DNA of 48,898 bases, taken from the NCBI GenBank assembly GCA_913775795.1, contig CAJYLT010000009.1, forward strand, positions 1 to 48,898. The letters are read 5' to 3'. Under the pieces are notes generated by a model, which searched no databases, had not been told where the DNA came from, and saw only the letters and a program-made list of their open reading frames with translations. Position numbers and translations under genes: made by a program. This DNA is from an uncultured Sphingomonas sp. GTDB taxonomy: Bacteria; Pseudomonadota; Alphaproteobacteria; Sphingomonadales; Sphingomonadaceae. Numbering within the stretch: the stretch's first letter is position 1; each line of letters starts with the position of its first letter. Shown here piece after piece: positions 32,518-39,770 of the stretch.

Positions 32518-33551
32518 CGCGTCTCGGTCACCTTGCGCAGATGGGGCGGGCTGTCGGGGTCGAGCCCGCGCGCCCGCGCCAGCGCCTCCGCCGCGCGATA
32601 GAAGCTCTGGATCATCAGGATCGGCTCGATCACCGGATGCGCGGCGATCGCCGGCAGGGTGCCGCCCGCGCCGCTGGCATCGGCAAGCAGCGAGCGCACG
32701 CCGCGGCCGGCGAAGTCGCCCATCGCCGCGCGCACGTCGTCGCCGTCATGCCCCGACCCGGCAAAGGCGATGACGGGAAAGCCGTCGCCGACGATCGCCA
32801 TCGGCCCGTGACGCACCTCGGCACTCGAAAACGCCTCGGCATGGAGCGCGCAGGTTTCCTTGAGCTTGAGCGCCGCCTCCTGCGCGATGCCGAGGCCGTA
32901 GCCGCGACCGAGAACGAACAGGTTGGTGGCGTCGGCCAGAGCCGTGGTCAGCGGGGTCCAGTCGAGGTCGAACGCCGCGGCAAGCTGGTCCGGCAATCGG
33001 CCCAGCGCCTCGCCCAGCGACGCATCCTTGCCAAGCACCGCGGCGATCCCCGCGACGATGGCGAGCGAGAGGATGAACGACTTGGTCGCGGCGACCGATC
33101 GCTCTGGCCCCGCGCCGATCGCAAACAGCCAGTCGGCGCGCGTCGCCATCGGCGAGGTTTCGTCGTTGACGATGACCGCCACCTTCGCACCCGCGTCGCG
33201 ATAGCGGTCGATCGTGGCGAGCAGGTCGGGACTGCGCCCCGATTGCGAGATCGCGATCATCAGCACGCCTTCAGCCCGCAGCGGCGCGGCATAGACCGAC
33301 GCCACCGAGGGGGCGGCCGACGACACCGGCACGCCGACCAGCGTCTCCAGCACATATTTGGCAAAGGTCGCGGCATGGTCCGACGATCCGCGTGCGCAGG
33401 TCACGATCGCGGCGGGTTTTGTCTCTGTTACATGGCGCGCGAGCGCAGCGGCGGTGGGCGCGTTGCGGGCCAGCGTGTCGGCGACGCGCGCCGAGGCTTC
33501 GCCCGCCTCCGCCAGCATCAGCGTGCTCGTCGTATCTGTCGTCGTCGCCAT
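32514..33551 (-). CDS. SIS-domain glucosamine-6-phosphate deaminase (NagB-II type)
   Basis: Protein of 345 residues with two SIS domains and no glutaminase domain, the NagB-II form that replaces classical NagB. The first SIS domain has CARGSSDHAA and SQSGRSPDLLATI. The second has VLGRGYGLGIAQEAALKLKE and SAEVRHGPMAIV, the GlmS-like active-site region. It converts GlcN-6-P to fructose-6-P and ammonia. The ATG at 33551 shares one base with the stop of the regulator (TGATG), and its own stop overlaps nagA. Fructose-lysine or other SIS isomerases are less likely in this operon. Confidence 0.92.
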   Translation of the reverse strand: MATTTDTTSTLMLAEAGEASARVADTLARNAPTAAALARHVTETKPAAIVTCARGSSDHAATFAKYVLETLVGVPVSSAAPSVASVYAAPLRAEGVLMIAISQSGRSPDLLATIDRYRDAGAKVAVIVNDETSPMATRADWLFAIGAGPERSVAATKSFILSLAIVAGIAAVLGKDASLGEALGRLPDQLAAAFDLDWTPLTTALADATNLFVLGRGYGLGIAQEAALKLKETCALHAEAFSSAEVRHGPMAIVGDGFPVIAFAGSGHDGDDVRAAMGDFAGRGVRSLLADASGAGGTLPAIAAHPVIEPILMIQSFYRAAEALARARGLDPDSPPHLRKVTETR

Positions 33552-34288
33552 CAGATCGCGCTCAGCTCGGCGACGACGTCGTAAGCGTCGCCGCGATAAT
33601 AGGATTGGGTGAACTCGATCGTCTCGCCATCGGCCGAATAGCCGAGCCGTTCGATGAACAGCCCGGCATGGCCCGTTTCGACCCCCAGGCGCTTGGCCTG
33701 TTCGGCGGGGAAGGGGATCGCCCGCAGCCGCTGGAGCGCGCGGACGGGCCGGCAACCCGTCGCCTCGAGCGCGGCGTAGAGCGAATGCTCCACCGCCTCG
33801 GCGCTGGGCAGGCAGTGGCCGGCGATCGTCGCATACTCCATCGCCATCGGCACGTTGTCGGCATAGCGGACGCGCTGGAAACGATAGACGCGCGTGCCGG
33901 GCGAGAGGCCGAGCGACAGCGACTCCTCGGGCGTGACGCTGCCTTCGGCGCGCTGGATCAGTTCGCTACTCGGCACCCGGCCGCGCGCCTGCATGTCCTC
34001 CGAGAAGGAGGAGAGCTTGGAGAAGCTCTTTTCGACGCGCGCCGCGACGAAGGTGCCCGCGCCGCGGCGGCGGACGATCAGCCCCTCGTCCACTAGCCCC
34101 TCGATCGCCTTGCGCACGGTGATCCGCGAGATGCCGAACTCGGCCGCGAGGTCACGCTCGGGCGGAATTGCGTCGTCCTGCGCCAGCAGCCTGGCGGCGA
34201 TCGCGGCGCGGATGATCTGCTGGAGCTGGACGTAGAGCGGCGCGCGATTGTCTGGATCGAACTGCCCCACGCGTTCGGAAAAGGTCAT
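33551..34288 (-). CDS. nagR: GntR/HutC-family regulator of the nag locus
   Basis: Transcription factor of 245 residues. The N-terminal winged helix (about 15-80) reads APLYVQLQQIIRAAIAARLL, then PPERDLAAEFGISRITVRKA and GLIVRRRGAGTFV. The C-terminal UTRA ligand domain (about 95-240) includes FSEDMQARGRVPSS and ends FTQSYYRGDAYDVVAEL. This plan is that of NagR/DasR/NagQ, which bind GlcN-6-P or GlcNAc-6-P and release DNA. First gene of the nag operon, so it is probably autoregulated. Three TGGT-centred sites occur in the adjacent divergent region. The symbol follows this role, not proven orthology. Confidence 0.9.
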   Translation of the reverse strand: MTFSERVGQFDPDNRAPLYVQLQQIIRAAIAARLLAQDDAIPPERDLAAEFGISRITVRKAIEGLVDEGLIVRRRGAGTFVAARVEKSFSKLSSFSEDMQARGRVPSSELIQRAEGSVTPEESLSLGLSPGTRVYRFQRVRYADNVPMAMEYATIAGHCLPSAEAVEHSLYAALEATGCRPVRALQRLRAIPFPAEQAKRLGVETGHAGLFIERLGYSADGETIEFTQSYYRGDAYDVVAELSAI

Positions 34289-34336
34289 CGGTTGCCCCTG
34301 GCGGCGCCTGTCGCACCCTGTTCGACTCGAGTTAGG

Positions 34337-34358
34337 TTATAAACTGGTATTGTTCAAG
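34337..34358. promoter_or_regulatory. Candidate NagR operator 1
   Basis: TTATAAACTGGTATTGTTCA region. It shares TTATAAA-Y-TGGT with site 2 and TGGTAT with site 3 read on the other strand. It overlaps the likely -10 (TATAAC) of the nag operon, about 50 bases before the regulator start. Confidence 0.45.
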
Positions 34359-34505
34359 CGATGATCGGTCGATCTGTCATAAATCTTACGATCGAGTGAA
34401 ACAAAATTACACCCAGAGAGCGCTACTCAATCGGTTTTCCGCCTTTAACCCGCTGAAATCGGCAAAATGATCGTGAAAACGAGCCGGCTGACATTTTTCC
34501 GTAGA

Positions 34506-34534
34506 TTCGACGTTATAAATTGGTCATATCTTAT
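34506..34534 (+). promoter_or_regulatory. Candidate promoter of the TonB-dependent receptor
   Basis: -35 TTCGAC (34506-34511), 17-base spacer, -10 TCTTAT (34529-34534, four of six). Operator 2 fills the spacer, a usual place for a repressor. Confidence 0.4.
34513..34530. promoter_or_regulatory. Candidate NagR operator 2
   Basis: TTATAAATTGGTCATATC, identical to site 1 over 10 of the first 11 bases up to TGGT. It lies within the candidate receptor promoter. Confidence 0.45.
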
Positions 34535-34546
34535 ACACCGGGTAGC

Positions 34547-34564
34547 GATACCAATATAGACCAT
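34547..34564. promoter_or_regulatory. Candidate NagR operator 3 (inverted)
   Basis: GATACCAATATAGACCAT; on the minus strand it reads ATGGTCTATATTGGTATC. TGGTCTA matches half of the known DasR/NagR palindrome TGGTCTAGACCA, and TATTGGTAT resembles sites 1 and 2. It is just downstream of the candidate receptor start point. Confidence 0.45.
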
Positions 34565-34623
34565 CGTCGCATCCGGGTCGGGCCGGGACGTCGCGGCCGG
34601 TTTTGAGGTTGGGGAGCTCTCTT

Positions 34624-37413
34624 ATGCTGATTCGAGCGATTTTGCTGGCCGGTACCGCGATCGTCGCGACGTCTGCGGCCCATGCACAGGATGCCGCCGC
34701 GCCGGCCGACACCGCGCAACAGGGCAATTCGGGCACGCAGGCCGAGGCGCAGGACGGCGACATCGTCGTGACCGGCATCCGCGGCGGCCTTCGCAACGCG
34801 ATCGCGATCAAGAAGGAAGCGAACGCCGTCGTCGACGTCATCTCGTCGGAGGATATCGGCAAGTTCCCCGATCGCAACGTCGCCGAATCGCTCTCGCGCG
34901 TGCCCGGCGTCAGCATCGATCGCCGCTTCGGCGAGGGTGAGAAGGTGGCGATCCTCGGCACCGACCCGGCGCTCAACCGCCTGCTGCTCGACGGCCACGG
35001 TCTCGCCTCGGCCGACTGGGGCGGCAACGACAACGATCCGTCCAGCCGCACCTTCAACTATTCGCTGCTCGCGCCCGAGCTCGTCGATCGGCTCGAAGTC
35101 TACAAGTCGCCCGAGGCGCGGATCGAGGACGGCAGCCTGGGCGGTACGGTGATCGTCCGCACGCGCCGCCCGCTCGACCTGCCCGCCAATTCGGTGTTCG
35201 CCTCGGCCGGCTATTCGTACAACGACCGCTCCCAAAAGGGGAACGTGCGCGCGTCCGGCCTCTACAGCTGGAAGAACAAGGCCGGGAATTTCGGCATCCT
35301 GCTCGCCGCCACCTATGACAAGCAGAACATCGTCCGCGCGGGCGTGGAGTTCTTCGGCTACGACAACAACCAGGCGAACGCCGACGGCACGCGCAACAGC
35401 CCGTTCGTCAATCGCGATCCCGCGACGGGCGCGCTGTCGCTGAAGAACCCGAACGCGACGATCACCGGCGGCACGATCACCGACCTCTACAACGCCGCCT
35501 CGCCGTTCGGCATCAACTACGCCTATTTCCAGCAGTCGCGCGAGCGGGCTAGCGTGTCTGGCGCGGTCCAGTTCAAGCCGACCGACGACCTCACCTTCAC
35601 GATCAACGGCCTCTATATCGACGGCGCGTACAACAATTACAGCCAGGCGATGTACACCATCCCCGGCGCGTGGTCGGGCAGCGTACTTCAGTCGGCGACG
35701 GTCGCGAACGGCGTCGTCACCGACGCGACCTTCGGCGCCTCGCCCAATCAGGCGGCGCAGCTCGACACGCTGGTTCGCAAGACCAAGCTCAAGACCAAGA
35801 GCCTCAACTTCTTCGGCGACTGGGATAATGGCGACGGTGCCAAGGTGTCGTTCCAGGCGGGGTGGAGCGAGGCGACGGGCGGGCGCAATCCCGAATATCT
35901 CTTCAACGTCCAGACCAAGCTGCCCTTCAGCTACTCGATCACGCCCGAATCGGCGACGGTCAACTTCACCGGCGACATCACCAACCCGGCGAACTTCTTC
36001 ACCAATCCCAACAACAACCCCGCGCAGATCGAGGGGCGGCCGGTCGTCGTCAACGGCCAGGCGCTCAACGCCGCGCAGATCGGCGGGCTGGACTACAGCG
36101 TCACCACCGACCGCGACATCTTCGCCGCTTATGACGCGACGATCCCGATCGCGTTCGGACCGTTCACCGAACTGTTGCTCGGCAGCCGCTTCGTCGAGCA
36201 TACGAACCGCGTCGATGCGCGCGGCATCAACACCTATCTCCAGACGTCGCGCGCGCTCGACCAACTTGGTGTCGACGTGGGCGTGACGCCCGACGGCATC
36301 TTTGCGGGCAGCGGCGCCAACGGCAATGCGGGCAGCTTCATCAACCTGTCCGAACAGGCGGTGATCGACATCCTGGCGAACGCGATCAATTCAGCCCTGG
36401 TCGACAAGGTCGGCGCGTCGAGCAAGGTCAAGGAGACGATCGCGGCAAGCTATGTCCAGCTCAATTTCGACCAGGGCGGCCTGCGCGGGAACATCGGCGG
36501 GCGGCTGGTCTATACGCAGGACAAGTCGAACTATGCGCTGACACAGCCGACCGTTGCCAATCCGAACCCCCAGCCGGTGCCGACGACCTCGACCAGCGAC
36601 TATCTGAAGTTCCTGCCGAGCTTCAACATCGCCTATGAGTTCAGCCCGCAGTTCATCCTGCGCGGCGCAGTGGCCAAGGTGATTTCGCGTCCGCGCTATC
36701 AGGACCTGGCCGCCGCGATCACGCAGAACGACATCACCTTCGACGCGGGCGGCGGCAATCCCGACCTGCGCCCCTATGAATCGACCAACTATGAAATCTC
36801 GGCCGAATACTACCCGCGGCCCGGCGCGCTGCTGTCGGTCGAACTCTATCGCCGCGACATCAGCAACTACGTCATCAACACCCGGCAGGAGGGGGTGACG
36901 CTGTTCAACTCGCTGACCGGCCAGCTCGAAAACCGCTACAGCGTCTCGCGCCCGATCAACGGCGGCAGCGCCAAGGTCAGCGGCGTGCTGGTCAACGGAC
37001 AGGCGGAAATCTGGGGCGGCTTCGGCATCCAGGCGAACTATGCCTATCAGGACAGCAGCACTTCGACGATCCCGGGCATCAACGGCACGCTCAACCTGCC
37101 GTACCTGTCGAAGCACACGGTCAACGTGGTCCCGTATTTCGAGCGCGGGCCGGTGCAGGCGCGGCTGAGCTACAACTATCGCACCGACTATTTCCGCACG
37201 ATCGGGCGGCTCGGCTCGATCGAGAAGGTCGCGCCCTATACCCAGCTCGACGCTTCGGCGAGCCTGGCGATCACCAAGGCGATCTCGCTGACGTTCAACG
37301 CGCAGAACCTGCTCGACGAGACGTACATCCAGTATAGCGGCACGCGCGATCGCCCCTCGGCCTTCTACAAGAACGGCCGCACCTTCATCGGCGGGGTGTC
37401 GGTTCGCTTTTGA
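34624..37413 (+). CDS. TonB-dependent receptor for oligosaccharides
   Basis: Outer-membrane receptor of 929 residues. A signal peptide (MLIRAILLAGTAIVATSAA, then HAQD) and a TonB-box-like GDIVVTGI come first. The plug domain has NVAESLSRVPGVSIDR, RLLLDGHGLASADWGG and DGSLGGTVIVRTRRPLDL. The 22-strand barrel ends with the C-terminal aromatic RTFIGGVSVRF. The plug wording resembles sugar receptors of Caulobacter and Xanthomonas for chito- and maltooligosaccharides, not siderophore receptors. Divergent from the nag operon and ahead of the glycosidases, so GlcNAc-containing oligosaccharides are the likely cargo. GGGGAG lies nine bases before ATG 34624. Confidence 0.92.
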   Translation: MLIRAILLAGTAIVATSAAHAQDAAAPADTAQQGNSGTQAEAQDGDIVVTGIRGGLRNAIAIKKEANAVVDVISSEDIGKFPDRNVAESLSRVPGVSIDRRFGEGEKVAILGTDPALNRLLLDGHGLASADWGGNDNDPSSRTFNYSLLAPELVDRLEVYKSPEARIEDGSLGGTVIVRTRRPLDLPANSVFASAGYSYNDRSQKGNVRASGLYSWKNKAGNFGILLAATYDKQNIVRAGVEFFGYDNNQANADGTRNSPFVNRDPATGALSLKNPNATITGGTITDLYNAASPFGINYAYFQQSRERASVSGAVQFKPTDDLTFTINGLYIDGAYNNYSQAMYTIPGAWSGSVLQSATVANGVVTDATFGASPNQAAQLDTLVRKTKLKTKSLNFFGDWDNGDGAKVSFQAGWSEATGGRNPEYLFNVQTKLPFSYSITPESATVNFTGDITNPANFFTNPNNNPAQIEGRPVVVNGQALNAAQIGGLDYSVTTDRDIFAAYDATIPIAFGPFTELLLGSRFVEHTNRVDARGINTYLQTSRALDQLGVDVGVTPDGIFAGSGANGNAGSFINLSEQAVIDILANAINSALVDKVGASSKVKETIAASYVQLNFDQGGLRGNIGGRLVYTQDKSNYALTQPTVANPNPQPVPTTSTSDYLKFLPSFNIAYEFSPQFILRGAVAKVISRPRYQDLAAAITQNDITFDAGGGNPDLRPYESTNYEISAEYYPRPGALLSVELYRRDISNYVINTRQEGVTLFNSLTGQLENRYSVSRPINGGSAKVSGVLVNGQAEIWGGFGIQANYAYQDSSTSTIPGINGTLNLPYLSKHTVNVVPYFERGPVQARLSYNYRTDYFRTIGRLGSIEKVAPYTQLDASASLAITKAISLTFNAQNLLDETYIQYSGTRDRPSAFYKNGRTFIGGVSVRF

Positions 37414-37424
37414 TCCTCCCGACT

Positions 37425-37467
37425 GGCCCGAAGCGCGCTACCCCTTGCGCTTCGGGCCGCTTTTTTT
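37425..37467 (+). terminator. Rho-independent terminator after the receptor gene
   Basis: GGCCCGAAGCGC pairs with GCGCTTCGGGCC (12 bp) around a 10-base loop, followed by GC and seven T (37461-37467). It lies 11 bases after the receptor stop and 26 bases before the hexosaminidase start, so the glycosidases are read through at lower level or from another promoter. Confidence 0.92.
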
Positions 37468-37493
37468 CGGGACGGCACGGCGGGAGAGTGACG

Positions 37494-39770
37494 ATGCGGC
37501 ATTGGGTGCAGACGATGGCGCTGCTGGCGGCCGGTACCCCCGGACTGGCGCAGCAACTGCCGCTGGTGCCGATGCCGGCCAGCGTCGCGCCGGGGACCGG
37601 GACGCTGACGATCGGCGCGGGCGCCGGTATCGTCGCCGACGCGCGCGACAAGGGCGCGGCGACCGCGGCGCGGCTGCTGGCCGAGCGGGTGAAGGTCGAT
37701 CGCGGCCTCACCCTGACGCCCGCCGCCACCGGGCCGATCCGCCTGATCCGCGACCGGTCGATCAAGGGCGACGAAGCCTATCATTTGGTTGTCACGGGTG
37801 AGGGCGTAACGATTGCGGCCAGCGGCGACCGCGGCCTCATCTGGGGCGCGATGACGCTCGCGCAATTGCTCAGCCCCGATGCGGCGTTCGGGCGGCCGGT
37901 GACCCTGGCGGCGGTGACGATCGACGATGCCCCGCGCTTTCGATGGCGCGGGCTGATGATGGACGTGGCGCGCCATTTCCAGCCGATCGAGACGCTCTAT
38001 CCGATCGTCGACACGATGGCGGCGCAGAAGCTCAACACGCTTCACCTCCACCTGACCGACGATCAGGGGTGGCGGGTCGAAATCAAGCGCTATCCCGACC
38101 TGACGCGCATCGGCGGGTATCGCACGCCGCCCTCCGCCGGCGGCGCGCCCGGTGCGAAGTCGGGCGGCTTCTACACGCAGGACCAATTGAAAGCGCTGGT
38201 CGCCTATGCCGCCGCGCGCGGGATCGTCGTGGTGCCCGAGATCGACCTGCCCGGCCATGCGCAGGCCGCCGTCGCCGCCTATCCGGGCGAGGTAGGCGTA
38301 CTCGGCGACCGGCCCGAGGTGGGCCACGACTGGGGCATCATGCCGTGGCTGTTCTCGCCGTCCCCGCGCAGCATGACCTTCATCAAGAATGTCCTCGACG
38401 AGTTGGTCGACATCTTCCCCTCCGAGTTCATCCATGTCGGCGGGGACGAGGCGGTGAAGGACCAGTGGCAACGCTCGCCCGCGGTGCAGGCGCAGATGAA
38501 GGCGCTCGGCCTCAGGACCGAGAACCAGATGCAGGGCTGGATGATCGCCGAGCTCGGCAAGCATCTGGCCTCCAAGGGCCGCCGCCTGATCGGCTGGGAC
38601 GAGATACTCGAGGGCGACGTGCCCACCAGCGCGTCGGTCATGTCGTGGCGCGGCGAGAAGGGGGCGGTGGAGGCGGCGAACAAGGGTCACGACGTCGTCC
38701 TCTCGCCCGCACCCAACCTCTATTTCGACAATCTCCAGTCCGACCGCGGCGACGAGCCGCCGGGCCGCATCGGCGTCCAGACGCTGGAAGCGGTCTATAA
38801 CTATGATCCGCAGCCGGCGGGGATCGACCCCGCGCGGCTGGGGCACGTGCTGGGTGCGCAGGCCAATGCCTGGTCGGAGTATCTGGCGACCGCCCGCCAG
38901 AAGGAACACGCGATCTTCCCGCGCCTGTCGGCGCTGGCCGAAGTCACCTGGTCGCCGAAGGCGGCACGCGACTGGCGCGGGTTCGTTGCGCGGCTCGACC
39001 CGCAAATGCTGCGCTACCGGCGCGAGGGGATCGCCGCGGCCGACAGCGCCTTTGCCGTCAACTTCCGGCCGCAGGGCACCCGCGGTCAGGCGCTGAAGGC
39101 GGGCCGTGCAGTGCTGGCGATGGACACGCAGGCGGCGGCGGGGACGATCCGCTATACGCTGGGAGGCAAGGCGCCGACCGCCGCGTCGCGCGCCTATGTC
39201 GCGCCGCTGACGGTGCGCGCGGGACAGGTGGTGACGGCGGCCGCCTTCGCCGCCGATGGTCGCACGCTCGCCGCGCCGCGCCGCTACGACGCGAGCCGCG
39301 CGGCGTGGCTAAGCGCCGGGGCGAGCGGTTTCGCCGCATGTCCCAAGGGTGCGCTCGGCCTGCGCGTGCCGCTCAATGAGGGGCAGGCGGAGGATGCGCC
39401 CGCCTATAACGTCAATATCTTCGACACCTGTACCCAGTGGGTCGCCGCGCCGCTGGGCGAGGCGAAGGCGGTGGCGATCGAGGTCGTGCGCCTGCCCCGC
39501 AACTACGGCCTAGCGCATGAGGAATCGGCGCTGCGTGGGCATTATGCCGTCACCGAGCATGGCGAGCTGGTGGTGAAGGCGGGCGGCTGCGACGGGCGCG
39601 TCGTCGGCACCTTCCCGCTGCCCGACCCCGCCACCGCGCCGAACCGTTTTCGGGTCGAGGCGCCGGTGAAGGGCGAGGAGGGCGACGCCGATCTCTGCTT
39701 CCAGTTCACCTCGCCGCTCGCCGATCCCTTTTACACCGTCGGGTCGGCCAGCCTGGAGGATCGGCGTTGA
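37494..39770 (+). CDS. GH20 beta-N-acetylhexosaminidase
   Basis: Exported hexosaminidase of 758 residues that removes terminal beta-GlcNAc or GalNAc. A signal peptide (VQTMALLAAGTPGLAQ) precedes a GH20b domain (about 25-145). The barrel starts at FRWRGLMMDVARHFQP, has HLHLTDDQGWRVEIK, and the catalytic pair Asp 318-Glu 319 in HVGGDEAVKDQW. NAWSEYLATARQKEHAIFPR matches the late-barrel Trp region. A CHB_HEX_C-like segment (about 555-610) follows. A further domain of about 150 residues (YNVNIFDTCTQWVAAPLG, AGGCDGRVVGTFPLPD) may bind carbohydrate. First of five overlapping glycosidase genes. GGGAGAG lies just before ATG 37494. Confidence 0.95.
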   Translation: MRHWVQTMALLAAGTPGLAQQLPLVPMPASVAPGTGTLTIGAGAGIVADARDKGAATAARLLAERVKVDRGLTLTPAATGPIRLIRDRSIKGDEAYHLVVTGEGVTIAASGDRGLIWGAMTLAQLLSPDAAFGRPVTLAAVTIDDAPRFRWRGLMMDVARHFQPIETLYPIVDTMAAQKLNTLHLHLTDDQGWRVEIKRYPDLTRIGGYRTPPSAGGAPGAKSGGFYTQDQLKALVAYAAARGIVVVPEIDLPGHAQAAVAAYPGEVGVLGDRPEVGHDWGIMPWLFSPSPRSMTFIKNVLDELVDIFPSEFIHVGGDEAVKDQWQRSPAVQAQMKALGLRTENQMQGWMIAELGKHLASKGRRLIGWDEILEGDVPTSASVMSWRGEKGAVEAANKGHDVVLSPAPNLYFDNLQSDRGDEPPGRIGVQTLEAVYNYDPQPAGIDPARLGHVLGAQANAWSEYLATARQKEHAIFPRLSALAEVTWSPKAARDWRGFVARLDPQMLRYRREGIAAADSAFAVNFRPQGTRGQALKAGRAVLAMDTQAAAGTIRYTLGGKAPTAASRAYVAPLTVRAGQVVTAAAFAADGRTLAAPRRYDASRAAWLSAGASGFAACPKGALGLRVPLNEGQAEDAPAYNVNIFDTCTQWVAAPLGEAKAVAIEVVRLPRNYGLAHEESALRGHYAVTEHGELVVKAGGCDGRVVGTFPLPDPATAPNRFRVEAPVKGEEGDADLCFQFTSPLADPFYTVGSASLEDRR

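Larger units (their letters stand above)
34289..34623. promoter_or_regulatory. Divergent control region between nag operon and receptor/glycosidase genes
   Basis: This 335-base gene-free stretch is more AT-rich than the rest of the window. It serves both the leftward nag operon and the rightward receptor. It holds three related TGGT-containing sites, a candidate rightward promoter, and a candidate leftward -10 (TATAAC, minus strand 34341-34336). The middle part (about 34380-34500) shows no clear element. Confidence 0.75.
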
